Below, one piece after another: positions 35,806 through 45,406 of a DNA stretch of 64,000 bases (position 1 is its first letter; each line of letters begins with the position of its first letter). A program made the translations under genes and the position numbers. Below the pieces are notes generated by a model. The model did no database searches and was not told the DNA's origin. It saw nothing but the letters and a program-made list of their open reading frames with translations. The stretch lies in assembly GCA_022826755.1 (NCBI GenBank), contig JAJDUG010000080.1, positions 27,776-91,775 of the forward strand, given 5' to 3'. The stretch comes from Acidobacteriota bacterium. Its GTDB lineage: Bacteria > Acidobacteriota > Terriglobia > Versatilivoradales > Versatilivoraceae.

Positions 35806-36365
35806 GAAGCAGGTTCAACCAGCAGAACTCCCTCTCGACGATCGATCTCTTTCAACCTTACCTCCACCATCTCCGCCGCGTCGGTCTCCACCGTCTTGCC
35901 CACGAAGTGAGCCTGGATGGGCAGTTCCCGATGGCCCCGATCGATCAGGACGCAGAGCTGAATGGCCTTGGGCCGGCCGTAATCCACCAGGGCGTCCATG
36001 GCGGCCCGCACGGTTCGCCCGGTGAACAGAACATCGTCCACCAGCACCACGATCTTCCGGCTCAACGGGAAATCGATTTCGCTGCTCTGCACGATCGGCT
36101 GGGTGGCTACCGAGGAAAGGTCGTCTCGATAGAGATTGATATCCAGGTGACCGACCGGAACCTTGACGGCCTGCATTTCCCACAGAGCCCTGGCCAGACG
36201 CTCCGCCAGCGGCACCCCGCGGCGACGGATCCCAACCAGCGCCAGTCCCTGCTGACCCCGATTGTGGTCGAGAATCTCCCGCGCCAGCCGGCGAATGGTG
36301 CGCTCGATCTGACCGGAGCTCATAAGTTCTTCTTTTTCAATCGGTCCCATTAGAGCCATCATCAT
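35802..36365 (-). CDS. pyrR: PyrR bifunctional regulator / uracil phosphoribosyltransferase
   Basis: 187 residues. The PRPP motif [20 protein letters not shown] and the N-terminal helix [16 protein letters not shown] with [12 protein letters not shown] match PyrR. In many bacteria it binds pyr mRNA leaders to cause attenuation when UMP is high, and makes UMP from uracil. It is first in pyrR-pyrB-pyrC, overlapping pyrB by four bases. A clear PyrR-binding hairpin was not found upstream. Start is among three adjacent ATG codons; ATG 36365 is chosen without a strong ribosome site. Confidence 0.88.
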   Translation of the reverse strand: MMMALMGPIEKEELMSSGQIERTIRRLAREILDHNRGQQGLALVGIRRRGVPLAERLARALWEMQAVKVPVGHLDINLYRDDLSSVATQPIVQSSEIDFPLSRKIVVLVDDVLFTGRTVRAAMDALVDYGRPKAIQLCVLIDRGHRELPIQAHFVGKTVETDAAEMVEVRLKEIDRREGVLLVEPAS

Positions 36366-36806
36366 TTGGCCGGCTACCGCTCCCCGCAAAACCGCTCGAA
36401 TACTACCACAGCGGGCAGTGGGCCGTCACCTCGGCTGAGGAATGGGTGTGCCTGGCGGGATTTGTCTGAAACGACAAAAAAAGAGTTATCCACGAAGACA
36501 CACGAAGGACGACGAAGACACACGAAGAAAGACTAATGTTCTTGACCCACTCAAAGGGAACGCCCCTTGGGTTCGGGTGAGGGGAAACACAGCGAATCAG
36601 CTTCCCGTGCAACAGTGTCTCGTCCTTTAATCCTGTGCATCCTGTGTATCCATGTTCAATGGGTAGATAGAGGGATTCTATCGGTCCTTGTGTCCCTTCG
36701 AGGTCCTTGGTGAATTCCTCTTGTTGAGAACCGACTTCTCCTACCGTTGGAGAGAAATGCAGGTTAATATCGCAATCACTTTTCCTGGACCGAACCCGCC
36801 TGACCC
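36366..36806. repeat. Intergenic region with composite CTGAAACRAC / CACGAAG repeat
   Basis: 441 bases between divergent pyrR and glnE. CTGAAACGAC at 36466-36475, then AAAAAGAGTTATCCACGAAG at 36478-36497 and further CACACGAAG units to about 36530. From about 36614 to 36735 come CCTGTG-x-ATCC units and, in inverted sense, CCAAGGAC/TCGAAGGGACAC-like units. The 20-mer also occurs at 61798-61817. No gene is seen. Confidence 0.7.
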
Positions 36807-39800
36807 ATGAAGCCCGAAGACCTGCTGCTGGCGCCGGAACTTTCCACGGAAGAGGTGACGGAATTCCTCGCCCGATTCGGATTCGCGGACCCTGCAGCCG
36901 CCGACCGCAACCTCCAACTCATGGCGGAGGACGTGACCACCCGGCTGGCCCTGGCGCGAATGGTGGGCAAGTTGCTGGAGACGGTCCGGGAAACACCCGA
37001 CCCCGACGGAGCGCTCAACCATTTCGAACGACTGCTTGGGGTGGTCAGCCACCCCGTGAACTTCCTGGGCTTCCTGGGCGACACCGGCGAGGCCCTGGAG
37101 GCCGTCCTCCTGATCTGCGGCTCCTCCAGCTACGCCTCCGAGATCCTCATTCGCGACCCGGAGACCTTCTACTGGTTGTTGAACGAGCTGGGCGCACCCT
37201 GGCCCAAGTCCCTGGACTCCTATTGCAAGGGAGCCCGCCAGGCCATCGCCCGGGGTTGGGCTGAAGAAGATCGATTGAGGGCTCTGGCCCGCTTCAAGCG
37301 CCGGGAGATGTTGCGCATCAGCGCCCGCGACATTCTGAGAATCATCGACGTGGGCGACACGACCACGGAACTGTCTCGACTGGCCGAGTCCGTCATCGAC
37401 GGTGTGTACGGGATTTGCCGGACCCGCCTGGCGAGGCGGCACGGGGTCCCCCAAACACCCGATGGCCGGGGCGGCATGAGGGAGGCCCGCTTCACCGTGC
37501 TGGGAATGGGCAAGCTGGGCGGCGAGGAGCTCAACTACAGCTCCGATATCGACTTGATCTATTGCTACGACGGGGAGGACGGCCACACCGTCGCCGCCGA
37601 GGCCGGCTCCGATGCCCCGCTCTCCAGCGGTCCCCCCAAGACCGTTTCAAACCGTGACTTCTTCACCAAGCTGGCTCGCATGATCACCCAAGCCCTGTCG
37701 GAATCGACCGATGAGGGGGCCTTCTATCGGGTGGATTTGCGGCTGCGGCCCGAAGGCGGCTCCGGAAACATCGCAGCCTCGCTGAACGACTACCGCAACT
37801 ACTATGGCAGTTGGGGGGAAACCTTCGAACGACTGGCCCTGATCAAGGCCAGGCCGGTGGGCGGATCCAGGGAACTGGGAAGGACCTTCTGCGAGACCTT
37901 TCGATCCTTTACCTACCGCAAGTTCCTGGATTTTGCCTCTCTGGACGAGCTTCAGGAAATCAAGAACCGCATCAACGCCAAGCTGGATTCAACGGGAAGA
38001 CAGGGGCGCCATGTCAAGCTGGGGGAGGGCGGCATTCGCGAAGTCGAATTCTTCGTCCAGGCACTCCAACTCATTTACGGAGGCCGCCAACCGCACCTTC
38101 AGGAGAGGCAGACGGTGCGCGCCCTGGAGGCGCTGCACCGGGCCCGATTCCTCAATGCCCGGGAACATCGCGGCTTGCAGGACGCCTACCGGTTTCTGCG
38201 CGACCTGGAGCACAAGCTTCAAATGGTCTTTCATTTTCAGACCCACGAATTGCCGCAGAAGGAAGAGGACCTCTACAAGTGCGCCCGGCGAATGGGGATC
38301 GGCGGCGGCGAAGTTTCGGAAACCGTGGACGGGTTGCGGCAAACCTATGCCCGGCACACGACGCTGGTTCACCGCATGTTTGGAGACCTGGTGGCCTGGC
38401 GTCGAGGGGGCGCTGCCGGCGTCGAGATCAGGGAAGCGGCTCTGGTGCTCCAATCGGGGCTTCCGGAGCAGGAAGCCCACCGCATGCTTGCCGACCGCGG
38501 CTTCTCGGACTTGAGAACCGCCTACCACCAGATCACCCTGCTGCGGGATGCTCCCTCCTTCGCCCATGCCCCTTCCCGGATGCGCAACCTGCTGGCCAAC
38601 CTGATGCCCGGACTGCTGAGCGGTCTGCAGGCCAGCCCCGACCCCGACGCCGGCCTGTCCGCATTCGAGAGTTTCGCCGATGCCCTGGGGGATCGGGATT
38701 CGCTCTACGGGTTGCTGAACGAGTCCCCGGGGGTTTTGGCCCGACTCCTGAGATTGCTGGCCTCCAGCCGATTTCTTTCGGATTTTCTCTGCAGGCGCCC
38801 CGAATTCTTCGACACCCTGGTTCGTCCCGAGGAGTTGAGACGTCAGAAGACGCTCTCGTGCTTCTCGGCCGAGTTGGGACCCCTGCTTCGGGACGCCGGC
38901 AACGATCGGGAAAAACGCGGCTGTCTGAGGCGGTACCAGCAGACCGAGATGTTCCGAATCGGGATGAAGGACGTCTTGGGCGAGTTGAGCCGGGACCGGG
39001 TCGGGAAGCAGATGGCCGCCCTGGCCGAGTGCTGCCTTCTGGCCGCCTTCGATTTGGCCTGTGAAAGCCTGGAAGACCGATTCGGCCCGGGCTTCAGCGC
39101 CTGGGCGCGCGAGCAGGTGGCCATACTGGCCATGGGGAAGCTGGGTGGCAACGACCTGAGCTACCACTCCGACCTGGACCTGGTCTACTTCTATGCCGAC
39201 CAGGATGCCGCGCAAGCCTGGGAGAACCAGCGGCGCTGTGTCCGCCTGGTGGAGCGCCTCGACAAAATCCTCTCGGTGTCACAGGGCGAGGGGACCATTT
39301 ACCACATCGACACCCGGCTGCGGCCCATGGGTAGCAAGGGGGCATTGGTCACTCCTGCATCCCGTTACCGGGAATACCTGGCCACCCGCGCGGAAGCCTG
39401 GGAGCGCCTGGCCCTGTCCCGCCACCGCTTCATTTCGGGCGGACGCCGCCTGCAACGACAGATCGGCGCCATGATCGACGGGTTTGTCTATGAGCCCGAG
39501 TTGAAGCCGGAGGAGGTCTCCCGGATCGCCCACCTGCGGCGTCGCATGGAAGTCGAGTTGGGGAAAGAAGCCCAGCAGGCCCGCTTCCATTTGAAAGCCG
39601 GGGCCGGAGGCTTGCAGGACGTGGAGTTCGCCACTCAGTTGTTGCAGCTCAAGCATGGAGGAGACTACCCCGAGCTCCGCATCCCCCACACGTTAACGGC
39701 CATGGGTCGGCTGGAAAGACTGGGGCTCCTGGGCGAGGTTGCGGTTCACGACCTGTCGGAGGGCTACCGATTCCTGCGCCGGCTGGAGAACAGCCTCCGA

Positions 39801-39995
39801 ATTGCGGCCACCGACGGCGTCTCCACGGTATCTCGCGATCCCGGGCATCTTCGCAAGCTGATTCTCCTGCTGGGGGAACCCAAGGCTCCCTACTGCCAAT
39901 CCCCGGAAGCCTTCACCGACCACTACCTGGCGACCACCCGCCGGGTCCGGGGCCACTACCGGGAAATCGTGGCCGGCCTGGGTGGAGAATCGTGA
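36807..39995 (+). CDS. glnE: Glutamine synthetase adenylyltransferase / deadenylylase
   Basis: 1062 residues. Two nucleotidyltransferase domains carry the expected motifs: GMGKLGGEELNYSSDIDLIY near residue 232 (adenylyl-removing half) and AMGKLGGNDLSYHSDLDLVY near 775 (adenylating half). Each is followed by its helical domain (for example KLGEGGIREVEFFVQALQLI; KAGAGGLQDVEFATQLLQLK). GlnE switches glutamine synthetase activity in response to PII and glutamine. The start is ATG 36807. It is convergent with the PII gene and next to glnD, so the whole cascade is together here; glnA is not in the window. Confidence 0.95.
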   Translation: MKPEDLLLAPELSTEEVTEFLARFGFADPAAADRNLQLMAEDVTTRLALARMVGKLLETVRETPDPDGALNHFERLLGVVSHPVNFLGFLGDTGEALEAVLLICGSSSYASEILIRDPETFYWLLNELGAPWPKSLDSYCKGARQAIARGWAEEDRLRALARFKRREMLRISARDILRIIDVGDTTTELSRLAESVIDGVYGICRTRLARRHGVPQTPDGRGGMREARFTVLGMGKLGGEELNYSSDIDLIYCYDGEDGHTVAAEAGSDAPLSSGPPKTVSNRDFFTKLARMITQALSESTDEGAFYRVDLRLRPEGGSGNIAASLNDYRNYYGSWGETFERLALIKARPVGGSRELGRTFCETFRSFTYRKFLDFASLDELQEIKNRINAKLDSTGRQGRHVKLGEGGIREVEFFVQALQLIYGGRQPHLQERQTVRALEALHRARFLNAREHRGLQDAYRFLRDLEHKLQMVFHFQTHELPQKEEDLYKCARRMGIGGGEVSETVDGLRQTYARHTTLVHRMFGDLVAWRRGGAAGVEIREAALVLQSGLPEQEAHRMLADRGFSDLRTAYHQITLLRDAPSFAHAPSRMRNLLANLMPGLLSGLQASPDPDAGLSAFESFADALGDRDSLYGLLNESPGVLARLLRLLASSRFLSDFLCRRPEFFDTLVRPEELRRQKTLSCFSAELGPLLRDAGNDREKRGCLRRYQQTEMFRIGMKDVLGELSRDRVGKQMAALAECCLLAAFDLACESLEDRFGPGFSAWAREQVAILAMGKLGGNDLSYHSDLDLVYFYADQDAAQAWENQRRCVRLVERLDKILSVSQGEGTIYHIDTRLRPMGSKGALVTPASRYREYLATRAEAWERLALSRHRFISGGRRLQRQIGAMIDGFVYEPELKPEEVSRIAHLRRRMEVELGKEAQQARFHLKAGAGGLQDVEFATQLLQLKHGGDYPELRIPHTLTAMGRLERLGLLGEVAVHDLSEGYRFLRRLENSLRIAATDGVSTVSRDPGHLRKLILLLGEPKAPYCQSPEAFTDHYLATTRRVRGHYREIVAGLGGES

Positions 39996-40056
39996 ATTGT
40001 GGATTGGGGAAATTGGATTTGAGCTACGATCGGGGTCAGCTCTTCCGCCGGCAGTA

Positions 40057-40092
40057 CCGGTCGCAGATCCAGGATCAAGAATCTGCGATCGG
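40057..40092. terminator. 12-bp stem-loop between convergent glnE and glnB
   Basis: CCGGTCGCAGAT (40057-40068), 12-base loop, ATCTGCGATCGG (40081-40092), with one G-U pair. Outer arms GGTCAG (40034-40039) and CTGACC (40099-40104) nest around it. It lies between two converging 3' ends, so a two-way terminator is plausible despite no U run. Confidence 0.5.
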
Positions 40093-40115
40093 CAATCCCT
40101 GACCGGTTGATGGGG

Positions 40116-40448
40116 TCAATTGACGTCCTTTTCTCCGGTGCGGATGTTGTATCCCTCGTCTACCGGAAGGACGAAAATCCGGCCGTCTCCGATCTCTCCG
40201 GTTCTGGCGGTCTCGATGACGACCTTCAACACCTCGTCCACCTGATCATCCGGCAGCACCAGGTCGATCATCATCTTGGGCAGAAGGGTCACGCTGTATT
40301 CCCGGCCCCGATAAACGGCCTTATGGCCTTTTTGGCGGCCATGACCGCGTACTTCCGATACGGTCATCCCGGAAACGTTGACCTGCGACAGAGCCTCTCG
40401 GACTTCCTCTACTTTATTCGGCCGAATGATGCATTTCACGAGCTTCAT
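40116..40448 (-). CDS. glnB: Nitrogen regulatory protein PII
   Basis: 110 residues. MKLVKCIIRPNKVEEVREAL, the T-loop RGREYSVTLLPK with the uridylylation Tyr51, and RTGEIGDGRIFVLPV are canonical. PII senses 2-oxoglutarate and ATP/ADP and, when uridylylated by GlnD, signals nitrogen shortage to GlnE and others. ATG 40448 has AAGGGG before it. GlnB rather than GlnK is suggested by the absence of amtB, but the paralogues cannot be separated by sequence alone. Confidence 0.93.
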   Translation of the reverse strand: MKLVKCIIRPNKVEEVREALSQVNVSGMTVSEVRGHGRQKGHKAVYRGREYSVTLLPKMMIDLVLPDDQVDEVLKVVIETARTGEIGDGRIFVLPVDEGYNIRTGEKDVN

Positions 40449-40598
40449 GGATTTCCCCTTCCTGGTAGCGATAGCCAGCAATGCGGATTTCGAAACAATT
40501 AACTACTCCAGGTCCAGCATGATGGAGCCACGACTTGGATGTCGGCCTATCGTTGCCGGGCTCTTGACTCCTACCCTCCGGGTCGAACCGATTCCGGA

Positions 40599-43169
40599 TC
40601 AGGACCCATCCAGAGCCCGATGCAACGACTCTTCCAGCGCCTGCTGCGGCGGAGAGGTCAACTTCCCTCCTGCCTGAGTCAAGTAAAAGACGTCAATGGC
40701 TTTGTGTCCTTCAGTAGATATCAGGGCGACGTCGATGTTGCAGTCGTTCCTCGCCAAGGTGGTGGCAACAGTATACAAGAGACCGAACCGATCGCGGGTC
40801 ACGATTTCCATCAAGGTGTACTTGTCCGAGGCATGGTCATCGAAACCCACAAAGGTCTGAATCGGACTCCAGCTCTTGGACCGGAAAAGAATACTACTTT
40901 CCCTTTTCTTGAGCAACACCGCCAGATCCCGGCGCCCCAGCACCACCTCACGCAGGGTTTTTTGAAAGGCATCCATCTCGCTCCGGTTCATTTTGAACGT
41001 GTGCAGCCGGTCTTCGAACTCGATCAAGTCCAGGATCAGGCCGTGGCTGTTGGCGAAAGCCTGCCCCCGAACGATATTCATTCCGTAGCAGGCCAGAACC
41101 CCGGTCAATTTGGCGAACAGATTGGGACGGTCCAGGGCCATGAACGTGAGCCGGTAGGTCGACCTGTGCCGGGTCAGCCGGCTGACGATATCGGTAGGGG
41201 ATCGGATTCCTTCCGACAAACGGTAGTGTTCGGCGATGTGTTCCCTGGGAGTGAAGCGCAGATAACGCCGCGGAAACCCATCCAGGAAGACCTGTAGCCG
41301 GGAGCTGTCGGGGCTTTCCCCCACCAGGGCGGAAACCTCGTCCATCAGGCCGGAATCCTCGTTCAGGTGCCAGCGCTCATCGGCGAAGTCCCGGGTCAGT
41401 TGAGCATTGGTCTCCACGTAGAGCTGCCAGAGCACCTCTTCCTTCCATGAGGTCAGCGCCTCGGGACTGACGGCGGTAATGTCGGCGTAGGTCACCAGGC
41501 AGAGCAGGCGGAGGTTTTCCTGGTTGCCCACATACTCGGCAAAACGCTTGATGACGGATTCATCGGTCACGTCTCTCCGCTGAAAGGTGTTGGACATTTC
41601 CAGGTGGCCGCTGACCAGGAACCGGACCGTTTCGAGATCCGCCCGGGGCAGTTGAATCTGCTCGGCAATCCGGTCGACGGCCGCCAGGCTCTTTTCGCAA
41701 TGGTTGCCCGGCTCGGCCTTTCCGACGTCGTGGAAAAGCAGGGAGAAGAGCAGCAGATCGGGGCGTTCCAGGCCCCTGAGAATCTCACCGAAGCGAGGAC
41801 GTCGCTCGCGATAGAGATCTTCCAGGTTCTTGACGGTCAGGAGGGAATGCTCGTCCACGGTGTACTTGTGGAAGAAGTCCCGGGTGACGTGGCAGCGAAT
41901 CCGATCGAACTCCGGAAAGATCTGGCCCAACAGTCCGATCTCGTGCATCAGGAACAGAGCCTCGTAAACGCCCTGGCGCTGGCGCAGCAACCTCAGGAAG
42001 TGGTCCCTGACTTCCGGCAGGGCCCGAAGCCTTTCACCGATCAGCGGCAGATGTCTCCGGATCTGGTCCAGAGCCTCTTCGCTGACCGGAACCTGGTACC
42101 TCACCGAACGGGAGAACAGTTTCAGTACGTTGAGAGGATTCTCATAAATCACTGCTTCCCGGGGAAAGGCCAGGGCGCCTTTTCTGACAACGGTGGTGGT
42201 CCAGGTCTTTTTCAGGGAACGCCGGTGGCGCTTGACGGGGGGGAAGGCTCTCCGAATCATGGATTCGCAATAGGCGTGAATGACCTTGGCCCTCAGGAAA
42301 TAGTCCTTCATCAGGTTTTCCACGGCCATCCAGTCGGGTTCGGCGGAGTAGCCCAGGACCTTGACCATCTCTTCCTGGGATTCGTGAGACAAGACGTTCC
42401 GGTTGCGTCCTGCCAGAACGTGCAGGTAGGTCCTCAACTGCATCAGGAACCGTTGCGCCTCTCTGAGATCGTCCCACTGGCCTGGGCTCAGCAGGCCCAG
42501 CTCAACCAGACCCTGCCCCGATTCGACCCCGTACAGGAGTCGACTCAGCCAGCCGGCCACCTGCAGATCTCTCAGGCCGCCCGGGGCCTCCTTGATGTCG
42601 GGTTCCAACTGGTAGATGGTCGAACTGAAACGCTTCTGACGTTCCTCGTAGTTGTCCACCAACACCCGCAGGAATTGCTTTCGCTGCCGCTTGAGGAGCC
42701 GCCTCACGTCCCGCTGCAGGAATTGTTGATAAAGGCGGCAGTCACCGGCCACCAGGCGCGTTTCCAGCAGGGCGGTAGCCAGCTCCAGGTTCTCCGGGTC
42801 GAACCGATAGCGGTTCAGCTCCAGAATCTGGTGGCCGATGTGCAGCCCCAGATCCCAGAGCGGATGCAGCATCCTCTTGAGGAAGGTTTCGTCCTCTTCC
42901 CGGAGCCGGCCGGCAAACAGCACCAGGATGTCGATGTCCGAATAGGGGTGAAGCTGGTTTCGGCTGAAACCCCCGGTAGAGAGCAGCGCGATCCCGTTGC
43001 GGCCGGGCGGCAGCGCGGTTCGAGCCTCGCGGTAGGCATCCTCGACCACGCCCTTGATGAGCCCTGTCATGGCCCCAAGCGTGGTCTCCACTCGCAGGTG
43101 ACCGCAAAAATCCGCCTTGAGCCGATCGATCTGTCGGTTGAGCTCTTCGCGCTTCATGATTGGCAGCAT
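40599..43169 (-). CDS. glnD: PII uridylyltransferase / uridylyl-removing enzyme
   Basis: 856 residues. The nucleotidyltransferase motif is GGFSRNQLHPYSDIDILVLF (residue 65), the HD hydrolase FHDVGKAEPGNHCEKS (about 490), and two ACT domains end the protein (RLTFMALDRPNLFAKLTGVL; LMEIVTRDRFGLLYTVATTL). GlnD modifies PII according to glutamine. It lies 150 bases upstream of glnB in the same direction. ATG 43169 (GGGAAAG just before) and ATG 43157 are both possible. Confidence 0.94.
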   Translation of the reverse strand: MLPIMKREELNRQIDRLKADFCGHLRVETTLGAMTGLIKGVVEDAYREARTALPPGRNGIALLSTGGFSRNQLHPYSDIDILVLFAGRLREEDETFLKRMLHPLWDLGLHIGHQILELNRYRFDPENLELATALLETRLVAGDCRLYQQFLQRDVRRLLKRQRKQFLRVLVDNYEERQKRFSSTIYQLEPDIKEAPGGLRDLQVAGWLSRLLYGVESGQGLVELGLLSPGQWDDLREAQRFLMQLRTYLHVLAGRNRNVLSHESQEEMVKVLGYSAEPDWMAVENLMKDYFLRAKVIHAYCESMIRRAFPPVKRHRRSLKKTWTTTVVRKGALAFPREAVIYENPLNVLKLFSRSVRYQVPVSEEALDQIRRHLPLIGERLRALPEVRDHFLRLLRQRQGVYEALFLMHEIGLLGQIFPEFDRIRCHVTRDFFHKYTVDEHSLLTVKNLEDLYRERRPRFGEILRGLERPDLLLFSLLFHDVGKAEPGNHCEKSLAAVDRIAEQIQLPRADLETVRFLVSGHLEMSNTFQRRDVTDESVIKRFAEYVGNQENLRLLCLVTYADITAVSPEALTSWKEEVLWQLYVETNAQLTRDFADERWHLNEDSGLMDEVSALVGESPDSSRLQVFLDGFPRRYLRFTPREHIAEHYRLSEGIRSPTDIVSRLTRHRSTYRLTFMALDRPNLFAKLTGVLACYGMNIVRGQAFANSHGLILDLIEFEDRLHTFKMNRSEMDAFQKTLREVVLGRRDLAVLLKKRESSILFRSKSWSPIQTFVGFDDHASDKYTLMEIVTRDRFGLLYTVATTLARNDCNIDVALISTEGHKAIDVFYLTQAGGKLTSPPQQALEESLHRALDGS

Positions 43170-43298
43170 TCTTTCCCAGGTAAAGCCGGGAAATCAATTC
43201 ATTAGTTGCCGATAGCAATCGGATTGACAGTGGCATGAGCCTGAGCTAAGCTGCGCCTGTTTCGACAACTCCGACTCACGGCAGGCCTGCCCCAATCC

Positions 43299-44819
43299 AT
43301 GGACAATCCCGCTTCACCAGGGGACGAGCAGCCACGGCTCGATTCCAACGCCAAGCGACTCTTCTGGGCCAGCTTCATCGCCCTGGTGGCCACCGCCTTC
43401 GGCTTCATCGTGCGCACCCAGGTCATCAACGAATGGGGCGTCCAGTTCAACCTCAGCGAAACCCAGAAAGGCGAGATCTTCGGCGTGGGGCTTTGGCCCT
43501 TTGCCTTGAGTATCGTCCTGTTCAGCCTGGTGGTGGACCGCATCGGTTACGGCAAGGCCATGGCCTTCGCCCTTGTCTGCCACCTGGCCTCGGCCGTGAT
43601 CACCATCCTGGCTCAGGGCTATTGGGGTCTCTATATCGGCACCTTCATCGTGGCCCTCGGCAATGGGACCGTGGAGGCCGTGGTCAATCCCGTGGTGGCC
43701 ACCATGTATCCCCGCGACAAGACCAAGTGGCTCAATATCCTGCATGCGGGCTGGCCGGGAGGACTGGTTCTGGGCGGCATACTGGCCCTCATGATGGGCG
43801 GCGTGGACTGGCATTGGAAGGTGGGCCTGATCCTGCTGCCGACGGCAGTCTATGGACTGATGTTGCCCGGCTGCAGGTTCCCCGTGCAAGAACGGGTCCA
43901 GGCCGGCGTTTCCTACAGGGCCATGCTCCAGGAGGCAGGCATCCTGGGCATCCTGATCGTGGTGGCTCTGGTCGTCAGCGAGGTGGGCCGCGTGTTCTCC
44001 TGGCCGCTGGCGGTTCAACTGGCGATCGGCGGCGTTCTGGTGGGCGGCTACACCCTCTACGTTCGCTCCTGGGGCAGGATGATGTTCTTCTTCCTTCTCC
44101 TGCTGATGATCCCGCTGGCCACCACCGAGTTGGGCACCGATAGCTGGATCACCTCCCTGATGGCCCCCGAAATGAGTCAATTGGGTATCCACCCGGGATG
44201 GGTGCTGGTCTACACCTCCCTCATCATGATGATCCTCCGCTTTTTCGCGGGTCCGTTCGTGCACAGGCTTTCGCCTCTGGGCCTGCTGGCCGTCAGCAGC
44301 CTGGTGGCGGCCGTGGGCCTGGCAGCCTTGTCGAAATCGACCGGGATCGTCATTCTGCTGGCGGCCACCCTTTACGGCTTCGGCAAGACCTTCTTCTGGC
44401 CCACCATGCTGGGCGTCGTTTCCGAGCAGTTTCCCCGAGGAGGGGCGTTGACGCTGAACGCCATCGCAGCCGTGGGAACGCTCAGCGTTGGAGTGGTCGG
44501 CGCCGCCTTTCTGGGCCACGTTCAAGACCGGGTGATCGAACGCGAGCTGCACGCCCGGAATCCCGCCCTGCACGCCCAGGTGGTGAGCCAGGAAAAGGTG
44601 AGCGTGTTCGGCAGGTACCGACCCCTGGACCAGGAAAAGCTCCAAGCCGTCAGCGCGGGCGACCTCCGCCTGATCGAAGGGGTGCAGTCCGGCGCCAAGA
44701 AGGATGCCCTCATGACGGTGGCCATCCTGCCCCTCATCATGCTCGGGGGGTATCTCGTTCTGATGGCCTACTTCAAGCGGAGGGGAGGCTACCGGTCCAG
44801 TGTTCTGTCTCTTAAATAA
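43299..44819 (+). CDS. Major facilitator superfamily transporter
   Basis: 506 residues, 12 or more membrane segments. It resembles sugar or nucleoside MFS carriers (WASFIALVATAFGFIVRTQV; EWGVQFNLSETQKGEIFGVG; MYPRDKTKWLNILHAGWPGG). A long loop near residues 405-460 (RVIERELHARNPALHAQVVS) is unusual. The substrate is unknown. It is divergent from glnD and ten bases before the Rieske gene, with which it probably forms an operon. Confidence 0.85.
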   Translation: MDNPASPGDEQPRLDSNAKRLFWASFIALVATAFGFIVRTQVINEWGVQFNLSETQKGEIFGVGLWPFALSIVLFSLVVDRIGYGKAMAFALVCHLASAVITILAQGYWGLYIGTFIVALGNGTVEAVVNPVVATMYPRDKTKWLNILHAGWPGGLVLGGILALMMGGVDWHWKVGLILLPTAVYGLMLPGCRFPVQERVQAGVSYRAMLQEAGILGILIVVALVVSEVGRVFSWPLAVQLAIGGVLVGGYTLYVRSWGRMMFFFLLLLMIPLATTELGTDSWITSLMAPEMSQLGIHPGWVLVYTSLIMMILRFFAGPFVHRLSPLGLLAVSSLVAAVGLAALSKSTGIVILLAATLYGFGKTFFWPTMLGVVSEQFPRGGALTLNAIAAVGTLSVGVVGAAFLGHVQDRVIERELHARNPALHAQVVSQEKVSVFGRYRPLDQEKLQAVSAGDLRLIEGVQSGAKKDALMTVAILPLIMLGGYLVLMAYFKRRGGYRSSVLSLK

Positions 44820-44829
44820 GGAGGAGACC

Positions 44830-45135
44830 ATGGCCGACTACATTCGCGTGGCCGGAGCCGATGAAATTCCGGCCGGACAGGGCCGAACGGTTGAGGTCGA
44901 GGGAAAGAGAATCGCGGTGTTCAACGTGGATGGCAACCTGCATGCCATCGACGACACCTGCGTCCACCGGGGCGGACCGCTGGGCCAAGGCCCATTGGAC
45001 GGCAACGTCGTGAGCTGCCCCTGGCATTCCTGGCGATTCGATGTGGCCACGGGCGCCTGCCTGACCAACCCGCGGGTCCAGGTGGAATGCTACCCGGTCA
45101 AGATCGAAGGGTCCGAAGTCTGGGTGAGGTGTTAG
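44830..45135 (+). CDS. Rieske-type [2Fe-2S] ferredoxin
   Basis: 101 residues. The cluster motifs are C44-x-H46 (TCVHRGGPLGQG) and C63-x2-H66 (CPWHSWRFD). Small stand-alone Rieske ferredoxins such as NirD or dioxygenase components share this layout. It would carry electrons in the cytoplasm for an unknown oxygenase or reductase, none of which is adjacent. GAGGAG lies five bases before ATG 44830. It is preceded closely by the MFS gene, so a transported substrate may be oxidised by its partner elsewhere. Confidence 0.88.
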   Translation: MADYIRVAGADEIPAGQGRTVEVEGKRIAVFNVDGNLHAIDDTCVHRGGPLGQGPLDGNVVSCPWHSWRFDVATGACLTNPRVQVECYPVKIEGSEVWVRC

Positions 45136-45137
45136 AT

Positions 45138-45176
45138 TTGCCTTCATGCTATTGTCATGCTACAATCATGATATGG
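45138..45176 (+). promoter_or_regulatory. Leaderless fitAB promoter with three tandem 11-bp repeats
   Basis: TTGCCT (45138-45143), 17-base spacer, TACAAT (45161-45166), predicted start at about ATG 45173. TCATGCTATTG, TCATGCTACAA and TCATGATATGG (45144-45154, 45155-45165, 45166-45176) are tandem and one helical turn apart, covering the spacer, -10 box and start codon. They are good candidates for the FitA(B) operator. Confidence 0.6.
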
Positions 45177-45406
45177 CTAACCTTCAAGTAAAGAACATCC
45201 CGGAAGATCTTCACGAGCGCCTGCGCCGCCACGCGAGAGAGAACCACTGCACCCTGAGCGCGTCGGTTCTCGCCGCACTCGAACGCGAGTTGGCAAGGTG
45301 GGAGTGGCGCAAGCGCTTGGCTCAGCGCCCCAAGACCAACCTCGGAGTAGCGGCGGCGGAGTTGCTCCTGGAGGAACGTTCACACCGAGACCTGGAGATG
45401 GGGTGA
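45173..45406 (+). CDS. fitA: FitA/VapB-type ribbon-helix-helix antitoxin
   Basis: 77 residues. MANLQVKNIPEDLHERLRRH starts a ribbon-helix-helix domain (residues 1-45: ENHCTLSASVLAALERELAR), typical of FitA-like antitoxins. It binds the PIN toxin encoded next and likely represses the operon. A leader ATG at 45146 lies inside the promoter, so it is not used. The toxin gene's GTG overlaps the antitoxin stop by four bases. Confidence 0.85.
   Translation: MANLQVKNIPEDLHERLRRHARENHCTLSASVLAALERELARWEWRKRLAQRPKTNLGVAAAELLLEERSHRDLEMG

Noticed and set aside
36390..36465. PyrR-binding leader hairpin upstream of pyrR (TCCTCAGCCGAGG)
   Set aside because: The spacing between TCC and GAGG does not match the PyrR site, and no terminator/antiterminator pair is visible.
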